Shown: piece by piece, positions 51,338-61,800 of the stretch
Position numbering within the stretch: position 1 is the first letter of the stretch
Layout of the letters: every line of letters starts with the position of its first letter
Source: an uncultured Eubacteriales bacterium
Lineage (GTDB): Bacteria > Bacillota > Clostridia > Oscillospirales > Oscillospiraceae
DNA: 64,000 nucleotides
Assembly (NCBI GenBank): GCA_900319635.1
Contig: ONPF01000004.1
Location: 16,732-80,731 of the forward strand
Direction of reading: 5' to 3'
Program-made: the position numbers and the translations under genes
The notes under the pieces: generated by a model
What the model saw: the letters and a program-made list of their open reading frames with translations, nothing else
What the model was told of the DNA's origin: nothing
Databases searched by the model: none

Positions 51338-53965
51338 ATGCCAATGAAAGAGAAGACCCCGGTCTGGCCGGGCTGGGAGACGGTGCGGCTCATCGGCCGC
51401 GGCAGCTTCGGCGCGGTGTATGAGATCCGGCGGAGCGTATTCGGGGAGACGGAGCGCTGCGCCCTGAAGTACATCTCCATTCCACAGGATGACAGCGAGA
51501 TCCGCGACATGAAGAGCGAGGGGATGGATGACGAAAGCATCACCCGCAGCTTTGAGGAGCAGGCGAGGGACATTGTAAAGGAATATCGCCTGATGATGCA
51601 GCTGAACGACTGCCCCAACGTGGTACACTGCTACGATGTGGAGAGCGTCCAGAAGGACGAGGGCTTTGGCTGGGACATCTATATCCGCATGGAGCTGCTG
51701 ACGCCGCTGACGGTGCTGCTGGGCCGGACGAAGGACTGGTCGGAGGCGGAGACAGGCAGGCTGGCGCGGGACATCGGCACTGCGCTGCGGGACTGCGGGA
51801 GGCTGAATATCGTCCACCGGGACGTGAAGCCGCAAAACATCTTCGTCTCGAAGGACGGCCGGTACAAGCTGGGCGACTTCGGCATCGCGCGAATTTCGGA
51901 GATGACCGGCTCCGCCACGGCGCGGGTGGGCACCTATTCCACCATGGCGCCGGAGGTTTTCAACGGCGAACGCTACGGCGCGGCGGCGGACGTCTACTCC
52001 CTGGGCATGGTGCTCTACTGGCTCCTGAACGAACGGCGCCCGCCCTTTGTGACCGTGAACACGGCGGCGGAGAAAAATCAGGCGCTGCGCCGCCGCATGA
52101 GCGGGGAGGCGCTCCCCGCGCCTGTGAACGGCAGCGCGGAGTTCAAAGGCATTGTGCTGAAAGCCTGCGCCTTCGACCCGAAGGAGCGCTACCGCAGCGC
52201 GGAGGAGCTGCTGCGCGACCTGGAGAATGCGGAACTTGAGTACGAAGAGCCCACGGCCTATGTAGGGGCGATAGCTGAATCGCCCGCGGATCCGGGAGAG
52301 CGTCGGTTCGCACCCGTAGGGGTCGGCGTCCTCGACGACCCGAAAACCGCGACCAATACAAACGGGCTGTCGAGGATGCCAGCCCCTACAGCGGAGACGG
52401 CGCTTCCCGCGGAGGACGAAACCGAGGGCGTGTTCGGCGCTGCCTCCGTAGGGGCGGCTATAAGACGCTCGCCTGTTACGTCCAAGGCGGAAACCCCGGA
52501 CAACACCGTAGGGGCGGGGCTTGCCCCCGCCCGTGAACGGGGAGAGCGTCGGTTTGCCCCTGTAGGGGTCGGCGCCCCCGACGACCCGAAAACCACAACT
52601 GACAGAAACGGGCTGCCAAGGACGCCAGCCCCTACAGCCGAGGACGAGGAAAAAACCGTTGTCAACCTGGAGCGGAGGAAAGCCGCCCATGAAGAAGAGG
52701 CGGCGAAAGCAAATAAGAGTAAAAAGAAATCCGTCCTGCTGATACGGGTTGCATTAGCCGTATTGATGACATTGTCACTGATTATCTTACTTTCGCCACA
52801 GCGCAGCAAAAGTAAGACTGCGAGGGAAGCGTCTGTCGAAACACCGACGCTGACAGAGGAACCCACCCTGGAGCCGATAGACGAGACCGCGCTGGCCTAT
52901 GAAAACGCCCTTGCCCTGCTGGAAGCCGGGCAGTACGAGGAGGCTATTGCGGCCTTTGAGGCTCTGGGGGACTACGAGGACAGCGCGGAGCGGTTGCTGC
53001 AAGCCCGGTATGGGCACGCGGACGCGCTGGCTACCGAGGGAAAGACCTATGAGGCTGCCCGGGCCTTTTCCGAGATCCGGGATTACCGGGATGCGTGGGA
53101 TCGCTGTTTTGAACTTTGGGGGCAAATCACCGAGAGAGAGACGGTTTCCGCCGGGTGGGCTCACACGGTGGGGCTGCGGGCGGACGGCACCGTGGTCGCC
53201 GTGGGAAATAACGGCGACGGCCAGTGCGACGTGAGCGGCTGGACGGACATCGTGGCCGTCTCCGCCGGGTATGATCACACGGTGGGGCTGCGGTCGGACG
53301 GCACGGTTGTAGCCACGGGACGGAACAAATATGGCCAGTGCGAGGTGGGCGACTGGACGGACATCGTGGCCGTCTCCGCCGAGTGGGACAACACGGTGGG
53401 GCTGCGGTCGGACGGCACGGTGGTCGCCGTGGGCTTTAACGGCGACGGCCAGTGCAAGGTGAGCGGCTGGACGGACATTGTGGCCGTCTCCGCCGGGTAT
53501 TATCACACGGTGGGGCTGCGGGCGGACGGCACGGTGCTTGCCACGGGGTATAACAACGACGGCCAGTGCAATGTCGGCGGCTGGACGGACATCGTGGCCG
53601 TCTCCGCCGGTGGGGGTCACACGGTGGGGCTGCGCTCCGACGGCACGGTGGTCGCTGTAGGGGATAACGAAGACGGCCAGTGCAATGTCGGTGACTGGAC
53701 GGACATCGTCGCTGTCTATGCCGGAAGCTTCCACACGGTGGGCCTGCGGGCGGACGGCACGGTGGTCGCTGTAGGGGATAACGAAGACGGCCAGTGCAAT
53801 GTCGGCGGCTGGACGGACATCGTGGCCGTCTCCGCCGGGTACAAGCACACGGTGGGCCTGCGGTCGGACGGCACGGTGCTCGCTGTGGGGTATAACGGTT
53901 ACGGCCAGCGCGATGTCGGCGACTGGTCGAACATCGCCATGCCCGAGAAGAGAGCCCGGAACTGA
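51338..53965 (+). CDS. Ser/Thr kinase E with RCC1-repeat ectodomain
   Basis: An 875-residue receptor kinase. The kinase domain (about 8-290) has [34 protein letters not shown] and TMAPEVFNG, so it is more diverged than A-D. The linker (about 308-440) is built largely from in-frame copies of GTAGGGGCG-type intergenic repeats, including two 99-nt copies (52294-52392, 52540-52638). A membrane helix (about 466-486), a TPR-like segment (YENALALLEAGQYEEAIAAF) and seven 38-residue RCC1-type repeats (HTVGLRADGTVVAVG...) follow. The stop codon lies within the left terminal repeat of a MITE-like element, so the original C-terminus may have been longer. Confidence 0.85.
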   Translation: MPMKEKTPVWPGWETVRLIGRGSFGAVYEIRRSVFGETERCALKYISIPQDDSEIRDMKSEGMDDESITRSFEEQARDIVKEYRLMMQLNDCPNVVHCYDVESVQKDEGFGWDIYIRMELLTPLTVLLGRTKDWSEAETGRLARDIGTALRDCGRLNIVHRDVKPQNIFVSKDGRYKLGDFGIARISEMTGSATARVGTYSTMAPEVFNGERYGAAADVYSLGMVLYWLLNERRPPFVTVNTAAEKNQALRRRMSGEALPAPVNGSAEFKGIVLKACAFDPKERYRSAEELLRDLENAELEYEEPTAYVGAIAESPADPGERRFAPVGVGVLDDPKTATNTNGLSRMPAPTAETALPAEDETEGVFGAASVGAAIRRSPVTSKAETPDNTVGAGLAPARERGERRFAPVGVGAPDDPKTTTDRNGLPRTPAPTAEDEEKTVVNLERRKAAHEEEAAKANKSKKKSVLLIRVALAVLMTLSLIILLSPQRSKSKTAREASVETPTLTEEPTLEPIDETALAYENALALLEAGQYEEAIAAFEALGDYEDSAERLLQARYGHADALATEGKTYEAARAFSEIRDYRDAWDRCFELWGQITERETVSAGWAHTVGLRADGTVVAVGNNGDGQCDVSGWTDIVAVSAGYDHTVGLRSDGTVVATGRNKYGQCEVGDWTDIVAVSAEWDNTVGLRSDGTVVAVGFNGDGQCKVSGWTDIVAVSAGYYHTVGLRADGTVLATGYNNDGQCNVGGWTDIVAVSAGGGHTVGLRSDGTVVAVGDNEDGQCNVGDWTDIVAVYAGSFHTVGLRADGTVVAVGDNEDGQCNVGGWTDIVAVSAGYKHTVGLRSDGTVLAVGYNGYGQRDVGDWSNIAMPEKRARN
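52262..52638. repeat. Intergenic-type palindromic repeats captured inside the kinase E coding region
   Basis: Contains GTAGGGGCG..CGCCC palindromes (52262-52288, 52449-52475, 52508-52533) and two 99-nt copies 246 nt apart, starting GGGAGAGCGTCGGTT and ending AGCCCCTACAGC. The same kind of sequence is found between genes at 18.9-19.1, 23.0 and 26.5 kb. All are read through in frame. Confidence 0.8.
53150..53940. repeat. 114-nt tandem repeats encoding RCC1 units
   Basis: Seven units with a 114-nt period, highly similar at DNA level (shared GGACGGCACGGTGGTCGC and CACGGTGGGGCTGCG pieces), which points to recent expansion or homogenisation. Confidence 0.85.
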
Positions 53966-54131
53966 TACTGATATCTGATAGAAATCCCGGATTCCTTCCG
54001 GCCATAATTGCGTCATGCTTCGTTAAAGTCCTTGACCATATATGTCCATTATGCTCTGCGGGCTTCGCCTCGCCTGACACAATTCTGCCTCGGAAATCAT
54101 TTCCGACCTTTCTACCAGGTATCAGTATGAG
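53962..54131. mobile_element. MITE-like element (170 bp) with 24-bp terminal inverted repeats
   Basis: The left end 53962-53985 and the right end 54108-54131 are inverted repeats matching at 20 of 24 positions (core ATACTGATA / TATCAGTAT). There is no coding capacity. The left end overlaps the kinase E stop codon. The interior (CTTCGTTAAAGTCCTTGACC...) is AT-richer than the surroundings. I recall similar sequences from gut Firmicutes but cannot name the family. Confidence 0.6.
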
Positions 54132-54202
54132 CCGCGCCGAAGGCGCGGAAAGGCGGCTTCCTGGGAACGCGTGCGGACTTGCGTTGAACTCTTGTATACA
54201 GC

Positions 54203-54242
54203 AAAAAAGAACCTTGGAGAGCAAACTCCAAGGTTCTTTTTG
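54203..54242. terminator. Bidirectional intrinsic terminator
   Basis: AGAACCTTGGAG (54208-54219) pairs with 54226-54237; A-run on the left, T-run on the right. It separates the kinase array from the minus-strand MBL gene and can end both. Confidence 0.9.
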
Positions 54243-54256
54243 CGTCCATATAAAGC

Positions 54257-55093
54257 TCAAAACGTCAGCTCGCCGGGCTGCAGCGCCGGGTCGTGGCTGC
54301 AGAGGATCGCCGCGCAGGCGGGGTCTGCCTCCATCTCCCGCAGCCAGGAAAGGCTCTTGCGCTGAAACTCCCGGTCAAAGCCGAAGCCGGGAGTCAGATC
54401 CTCCCGCCAGTTCCGGGGGGAGAAGGCCGCATCCGCCGCCAGGAGCACAAAGCGGCCCCCGCTCCGGATCAGCACCGCCGCCTGCCCGTCGGTGTGGCCG
54501 GGGACGTTAATCAGCAGCAGACTCTCGTCCCCAAAGAGGTCGATGGCCCAATGGTTTGGCCCCAGGGGAGAGCCGCGGTAATAGGGGCGTTCCATAGGGG
54601 TATCGATCCACAGGCTCTGGGGCTGCCGGAACTTGTACACGGTGCGGCAGGACCAGAAATACTCGTCCTCCGGCAGAACGACCCGCTTTGCACCCCGCAG
54701 ATGCCGGAGCCCGGCCACATGATCCGGATCCAGATGGGTCAGCACTACGGCAGCCAGATCCTCCGGCTTGAGCCCCAAGGCCGCAAGCTGCTCGTGGATG
54801 GCCTCTCCCGCGGGCAGACAGGGATGGTAAAAGGCCGCAAGAGGCGCGGACAGCACCGCCGCCGCGGCTTTGGGATCGTAGACGCCGGCAGGGGAGACGT
54901 TCCGACACCAGCCCGTATCCACCAGGATCGGGCCTCGGGGATGCTCGATCAGAAAGCAGAACACCGGCAGCTCCACCCGGTCTTTCTCCGGCGCAAGCAG
55001 CTGCCGCATGCTGCCTCCCAGACCGAGCTTGTTCCCATATGGCACGGCAGGGGAGACCCGAATGCTTCCGCAGCGCAGAAGATGCAGCTTCAT
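54257..55093 (-). CDS. MBL-fold metallohydrolase (AHL-lactonase-like family)
   Basis: A 278-residue metallo-beta-lactamase-fold protein: ILVDTGW, the metal motif LTHLDPDHVAGL (HxDxDH), NVPGHTDGQAAVLI, LLAADAAFS and the late ILCSHDPAL. It resembles the AttM/AhlD branch of lactonases, though many members act on other esters or lactones. ATG 55093 overlaps the stop of the MoaE-like gene by 4 nt, so the pair is co-translated. The substrate is unknown. Confidence 0.82.
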   Translation of the reverse strand: MKLHLLRCGSIRVSPAVPYGNKLGLGGSMRQLLAPEKDRVELPVFCFLIEHPRGPILVDTGWCRNVSPAGVYDPKAAAAVLSAPLAAFYHPCLPAGEAIHEQLAALGLKPEDLAAVVLTHLDPDHVAGLRHLRGAKRVVLPEDEYFWSCRTVYKFRQPQSLWIDTPMERPYYRGSPLGPNHWAIDLFGDESLLLINVPGHTDGQAAVLIRSGGRFVLLAADAAFSPRNWREDLTPGFGFDREFQRKSLSWLREMEADPACAAILCSHDPALQPGELTF

Positions 55094-55491
55094 TCGCTTA
55101 TCTCCCGTTCCTGCACGCACTCGTTCTTGATCCGCCCAACCAGGTGCTGCAGCGCGTCCACCACATGGGGGCGGATATCGCCGCCGATGAGCACCAGCAT
55201 GATGTCATCCCCAAGACCCAGTTCTCCCTCGTTGAGCCAGACCCGCACATGATAGATGCCCGGCAAGGCCCTGGTCTCCGCCACAGCGGCGTCAACCTTT
55301 TCCAGGTCATAGGAAAAGAGCATCCCGCGCACGGGCGCGGCGTCCTGGGCGCCCTGCCGCACCAGAGCCCGGGCAGTCTGCCGGACGACGCCGTTGTGCG
55401 CCAGGTACATGCCGCAGTTCGCTGCGGAGGGCTCCGCCTTGGCCTCCTGCAGCCATTGATCCAGGGAAGGTACTTGCTTGCTCATTTGCAT
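55090..55491 (-). CDS. moaE: MoaE-like molybdopterin synthase large-subunit homologue
   Basis: A protein of about 133 residues related to clostridial proteins annotated MoaE: GMYLAHNGVVRQTAR, then VWLNEGELGLGDDIMLVLIGGDIRPHVVDALQHLVGRIKNEC. The GD-I-x-V-L-I-G-G-D-I-R-P region stands where classic MoaE has its conserved HR-containing strand, and several canonical MoaE residues are absent. Catalytic equivalence is therefore uncertain. The start is ATG 55491 (AAAGG 6 nt upstream) or ATG 55485. It forms an operon with the MBL gene and has an extended -10 promoter. Confidence 0.6.
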   Translation of the reverse strand: MQMSKQVPSLDQWLQEAKAEPSAANCGMYLAHNGVVRQTARALVRQGAQDAAPVRGMLFSYDLEKVDAAVAETRALPGIYHVRVWLNEGELGLGDDIMLVLIGGDIRPHVVDALQHLVGRIKNECVQEREISE

Positions 55492-55529
55492 CCCAGCCTT
55501 TCGTTCCGTTTCCTTTGCGGTTTTGATTC

Positions 55530-55540
55530 AGTATATCACA
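55530..55540 (-). promoter_or_regulatory. Extended -10 promoter of the moaE-like operon
   Basis: On the minus strand TGTGATATACT, i.e. TG-A-TATACT with the hexamer at 55535-55530; the -35 is not clear. Confidence 0.45.
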
Positions 55541-55683
55541 ATTCCCGCGCAGAAACAGCCCCCTTTTTTGTTTTTCCCGTATTTGTAGCCCGAAAGGTGG
55601 TGGGGAGCGGAAAAACCGGGATAGTCGACGAAAAATGCGACTGAATTGAAAACACTTTATACGAAATTGAAGCAAAAAAACTG

Positions 55684-55712
55684 TTGCGAAATAAAGCGCG
55701 GATGGTTATAAT
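55684..55712 (+). promoter_or_regulatory. Promoter of the dockerin-subtilase gene
   Basis: TTGCGA (55684-55689), 17 nt, TATAAT (55707-55712). The leader is about 114 nt and ends in GGGAGGA. Nothing else was recognised in the space 55541-55832. Confidence 0.75.
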
Positions 55713-55832
55713 TCTAAGATAAGGGATGTTATTGGGATCTGCGCTTTCTTGCAGCAGCGAAATAAAGAGCGCGCTCCCGATGCCCACAATGTTTGGGGCC
55801 GGAATGATCTGGCTCGGTAAGGGAGGAACACT

Positions 55833-58800
55833 ATGAGCAAGACATGGAAGCGTCTGTTGTCGCTTCTGCTCGCAGTCGTGATGATGCTGTCCCTCGGTGT
55901 GACAGGCTTCGCTGACGACGGCGAGGAGGAGACTACCGCGGAGACCCCGGAGGAGAACGAAGTTCTCGCGCCGGAGGAGGAAGCGGTAGAGGACAACGGA
56001 GAACTGGAAATGACAGAGATCAGCCCGGACAAGCTGAATGTTCCGAAGCTTGGTCTGGAGGAGGGCGAGGAGGACAGCGAAGAGCTGATCCCCATGGACG
56101 AGGAAGATCTGAATCAGGTCGTCCGCGTTTCCATTTTCCTGGAGGCGCCCTCTACGATCGGCGCTGGCTTTTCCACCGAAGGAATCGGCACCAACTCGGC
56201 TGCCATTGCCTACCGCGAGGGACTGAAAACCCAGCAGGCTGAGATGACCGCGCAGATCGAGAGCGTGATCGGTCATTCTCTGGACGTGCAGTGGAACCTG
56301 ACCCTGGCGGTCAACGCCATCTCCGCGTATGTCACCCTGGGCGACATCGTGAAGATCGAGAGCATCCCCGGCGTCAAGAGCGTCCAGCGTGAGAACCTGT
56401 ATCTCCCGATGGAAGGCGAGACTGCCGACCCCAACACCGCCAACACCAGTGAGAACATGGTGGGCGCCACCGCCGCCTGGGCCGCCGGCTACACCGGCGC
56501 CGGCAGCCGCATCGCCATCATCGACACCGGTATTGACACCACCCACCAGTCCTTTGCGGAGGAGCCCTTCCTCTATTCCGTCGGTCTGGCGGATGCAACG
56601 GACGAGCTGATGACCGAGGCGGACATCAGCCGGGTTCTGAGCCAGCTGAACGCCAGTCAGAAGATGAGCGGCGTCACGGCGCAGCAGCTCAACCGCAGCG
56701 GCGGCGGTGGAAACGCCGTCAACAGCAAGATCCCCTACGGCTTCAACTATGTGGATGGCAACCTGACCATCGACCACGTACATGACACCGAAGGCGACCA
56801 CGGCTCTCACGTTGCCGGTATCGCCGCGGCCAACCGCTACATTGGCACCGCCCATAACGACGCCGCCTCCACTGTCGGCGCCGTGGGTATGGCGCCCGAT
56901 GCGCAGCTGCTGATCATGAAGGTCTTTGGCTCCAACGGCGGCGCTTACGACTCCGACTACATGGTCGCCATCGAGGACGCCATCGTCCTGGGCGCAGATG
57001 TTGCCAACCTCTCTCTGGGCTCCGGCGCTCCCGGCTGGACCTTTGACAACGAGTACCAGGATCTGATCCTGGGCTGGGCAGACAGCCACAACAACAAGAT
57101 GGTGCTGTCCATCTCCGCCGGCAACTCCTACGACCTGGCCTCCTTCCTTCCCAACAAGTACCTGTACCTGGAGGACGTCTCCATGCACACCGGCGGCAGC
57201 CCCGGCTCCTACCTCAACAGCCTCGGCGTGGCCGCTGCCCAGAACACCCTGCAGAAGGGCACGCCCATGCTCTTCAACGGCACCCAGGACGTGTACTACT
57301 ACGAGTCCACCGGCAACGAAGAAGAGGGCACTACCTACACCAATCCTGCCCTGACCACCATCGTCGGCAGCTACAATTATGTGTACATCGACGCCACCGG
57401 TACCGCGGATGACTACAGCGCCGTCAACAGCGCCGTCAGCCTCTCCGGCAAGGTCGTCATCGTCAACCGCGGCGACCTCTCCTTCGTGGAGAAGGGCGAG
57501 AACGCCAAGAGCTACAACCCCAAGGCGGTCATCATCGCCAACAATCAGGACGGCACCATCTACATGGATCTGACGGACTTCACCGGCACCTTCCCCATGG
57601 TGACCATCACCCTGAAGGACGCCAAGCAGATCAAAGCTGGCGGCACCGCCCACACCGCCAACGGCATCACCTACTATACCGGCAGCGTTCAGGTCACCGA
57701 TGTGGAGAAGGAAGTGGTGATCGACCGCGACCAGGCCACCATCACCGACTTCAGCTCCTGGGGTGTTCCCGGCTCTCTGATCATGAAGCCGGAGATCACT
57801 GCCCCCGGCGGCGACATCTACTCGGTCTACGGTACGGCCAACAAGACCTCCGGCGGCACCGAGGGCGGCTCCGCTGAGTATGTGAGCTTCAGCGGCACCT
57901 CCATGGCGGCGCCCCATATCGCGGGCCTCACCGCCGTGCTGGCCGAGTATCAGCGGGAGAACGACCTGGTCGCCATGAACGCGGGCCTTTCCGGCTACAG
58001 CACCCGCGCCATCGCCCAGAGCCTGATGATGTCCACCGCCACACCCATGAAGCCGGAAGGCAGCTATCTGTCCATCCTGCAGCAGGGCGCCGGCCTTGTG
58101 GACGTGAGCAAGGCTGTCACCTCCAACTCCATCATCATGATGGATCCTGCCAACAGCGGCCTCACCGGCAAGACCGGCGCTGCCGCCGACGGTAAGGTCA
58201 AGGTCGAGCTGGGCGACGATCCCGGCCGTTTGGGCGACTACAGCTTCGGCTTCACCGTCTACAACCTGACCGACGATGATCTGCACTTCAATGTGAACAC
58301 AGATATGTTCACCCAGGGAATCGGGGAAGATGGCAGCGGCGAGCTGCTCATGGACCGCGGCACCATCGGCCTCAACGCCAGCGCCACCTGCTGGTGGGAG
58401 CCCATCGACGGCAGCGTTCCCGCTGAGGGGCACGACGTTGACCGCGACGGCGACACCGACAAGGACGACGCCCAGGCCATCCTGGACTACCTGACCGACG
58501 AGAAGGAAGAGTCCGAGGTGGATCTGGATGTGGCCGACCTGGACGGGGACGGCGAGATCACCACTCTGGACGCTTACCTGCTCCTGGGCTTCGAGTCCGA
58601 AGAGGGCACGGGCTATGCCAACGGCGTGGTTCCTGCCCACGGCAGCCGCTACTGCGCGGTGCGCATCACCCTGCCCGACAGCGAGAAGGAAGATCTGGAT
58701 CTCTACTTTGAGGGCGGCGCTTACCTGGAGGGCTACACCTTCGTGACCTGCGACACCACCACCGAGGACGGCGCAGTGTACGAGGATGCTCACTCCATCC

Positions 58801-61800
58801 CCATCCTGGGCTTCTACGGCTCCTGGACCGACGCCACCATGTTTGATACCGCTTCTTACACCGAGAAGCTCTACGGCAGCAACCAGGAGAACTACTCCGG
58901 CAACGCCACCACCAACTATCTGACCATGCAGATGAACGGCGCTACCGTGAAGTTCAGCGGCAACCCCTACATGGTGGAGAATGAGTTCCCCGCCGATCGG
59001 CTTGCCATCAACAGCAACACCACCATGCTGAACATCGCCTATAACCTGGTCCGCTCCGCCGGCACCACCGGCTTTGCCGTGACCAAGCTGGATGGGGAAC
59101 ATCAGGTCACCGATGTGATCAGCTCTGCCGTCACCGGCAACGAGATCACCGGCCTTTGGTACTACGTGAACGGCGGCACATGGCAGGGTACGACCATGAA
59201 GCTGTACAACGTGAACAAGGCGCCCAGCGCTTACGGCCTGGTTGAGGGCGACCGCTTCCGCGTGGGCTTCTACGCCATCCCCGAGTATAACGCCATGCTC
59301 GTCAATGACGACTACACCAGCGCCGAGGCCGGCATGCTGGGCAAAACCGGCTTCGATACCCTGCTCAAGAGCAACGTCCTGGGCGAGGGCGCCTATGTGG
59401 GCTATGACTTCGTGGTGGACAACACTGATCCTCAGATCATCGGCGCCAACCTGGAGGGCACTGACCTGACCGTCACCGCCACCGATAACCAGGCTCTGGC
59501 CTATGTGGCGGTCATGTCCCTGGACGGCACGGTGATCTATGCCGAAGCGACCCCTGGCACCGGCAGCTACACCATCGAGCTGGACGCCTCTGATGCGGTT
59601 GCCAACGCCAAGGATTATGTGGCCGTCTTTGCCGGCGACTACGCGGGCAACGAGACTGCCATGGCCGTCAAGGTCAATGACGACTGCTTCGAGGAAAAGA
59701 CGATTTATGTTCTTACCGACACCTTGACCGCCGGTGAAGATTACCTGATCGTCAACCGCAACAGTACCGGTACGGGCTATGCATTGAGCTACGTGACGCC
59801 CACGTCCACCAATGCGACTACAGCGACGGCTGCCACCAACTCCCTCACTGTCTTGGCAGGCAACGCAGATACCAACGGCGTCGTGTACATTGACAGCAAG
59901 GACGTCTCTACCAACGCTGTCTGGACGGCCGGCAACGGCGTGACCCTCTCCAATGTAAACGGCTCTAAGACCTGGTATGTTGGCCGCAGCAATAGAAATG
60001 CATTAACGATCAACACGAATCCCAGCGACAGGAACTGGTCGTACGCCAACAGCCGCTTGAAGTCCGGCACCTCGACTCGTTATCTGTATTACAACGGAAG
60101 CGCCTTTACCATCGGAACGGCAACAACGAACGTTTACCTGTATCAGAAGACCGTGATCCGCACCGAGATCGATCCTTATGGCGTCACGGAAGTCACCATT
60201 ATGCCCGAAAGCCTGAATCTCTACAAGGGCAACACCGCGGATCTGACCGCCAAGGTTCTGCCTCTGACCGCCGCTGACCGCACGGTAACCTGGACCAGCG
60301 CCAATCCCGCTGTGGCCACGGTGGACGAGTTCGGCCACGTGACCGCGGTTGCGAAGGGCACCACCACTATTCGCGCCACTGCCAACGGCGACAACACCAA
60401 GTATGCCGAGTGCACCGTGGATGTCGAAGCGATCAACAAGACGCTCAACGCCTTCGCTTGGGACGAGGAGGGCAAGGTCTGGGCTTCCAGCTTCAACGCC
60501 AACAACCTGCCCACCTGGACAAAGTCCACCAACAACGAAGTCGGCACCTACCTGACCAACGCCTTTATGTTCAACGCCAGCACCCTGTATGCCAGCACCT
60601 GCGACACCAGCGACACCTCTGTGCTCTACACCGTCAACCGCAGCACCTATGCCCTGACGGAGTTCGGAACCAACTACGTGCCTGCTTTCGGTATGGCAAG
60701 AGGCATGACAGGCTTCTCTGCGAGCTATGGTTTGGACTTCATTGTCTACGGCTTTGCCAAGTATCTGATCATGGGCAACCTGACTCCTGATCACGAAGAT
60801 CCCGACGATAACACCAGCGCACTGTACTCCGGACTGCCTTACGCTCTGCTGGATCTGACCACAACCGATGTGGGCGATGCCTATGTGGCTGCTGTCTGCG
60901 CCAAAGCGGTTGGCACCCAGTCCGCCAGCTACTACTTCCTGGATGAGACCGGCAAGATCTGGGAGACCACAGCAAGATACAGCAGCGGCTTCAAATTCAG
61001 TGCGCCGACCCTTGTGGTCGACACCGGCATCGGCACCAGCCTCCAGTACCAGTCCCTCTACTATGACGGAACCCGTATCTTCTGGACGCACACCACCGAT
61101 GAGGATTGCCAGCTGATCATCTACGTGCCCAGCACCGGCAAGCTCTACAACGCCGGCAACTTCGGCGAGGGCGTGTGGCCTGTGGCCGGCATGTATGTCG
61201 ACGGCATTGCCGCTCCCGGCACCACCGGCGCCAACAGCGTGGGCGACGAAATCGAGGGCGAACTTGCGCTCGAGCCCCTGAACCTCCGTCCTGTTGCCAC
61301 CCGCGAGCAGCTGCTGACTGAGGATATCATCGAACGGATGACCGCCCTTGGTTTCCAGTTCGCTTGGCTTGAGAACGGCATGGACGAGAATCCCGAGTAC
61401 CTTGAGGACGAGGAGCCCGTTGAAGAGCCCATCGAGGAGCCCGCGCCCACCGAAGAGCCTGTTGAGGAGCCCATCGAGGAGCCCGCGCCTGCTGAGGGAG
61501 ACGAGGGCAATGCCTATACCGGCAGCCTGATGGCCTTCCGCGGCAGCTACGCTCCCGCTGTGGTGCCCACGGTGGATCCCGAGACGGCTGTTGTCGAAAC
61601 CGGCGAAGGCGACGAGCCCACCGATCTTGTCCTGGATATCTACGAGGACGAGGAGAGCCACAACGGCCTGATCGCCCTGGCCTATGACACCGACGCGCTG
61701 GTCTTTGCCAGCTACGAGGCCAACGAGGCCATCACCATCACCTCCGTCCATGTGGACAAGGACAAGGGCGTCATCACCGTCGGGTACGCCCATAAGGGCA

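Noticed and set aside
40283-53965. Phage-defence role for the kinase array
   Set aside because: Defence kinases are usually soluble and linked to other defence genes; these have membrane helices and wall-type ectodomains, and no defence gene is adjacent.
55536-59102. A 1188-codon open frame on the minus strand, and similar long antisense frames at 43036-47136, 60003-63338 and 20796-22841
   Set aside because: They lie opposite well-supported genes, have His/Gly/Val/Leu-rich composition typical of GC-rich antisense reading, and lack recognisable domains or ribosome sites.
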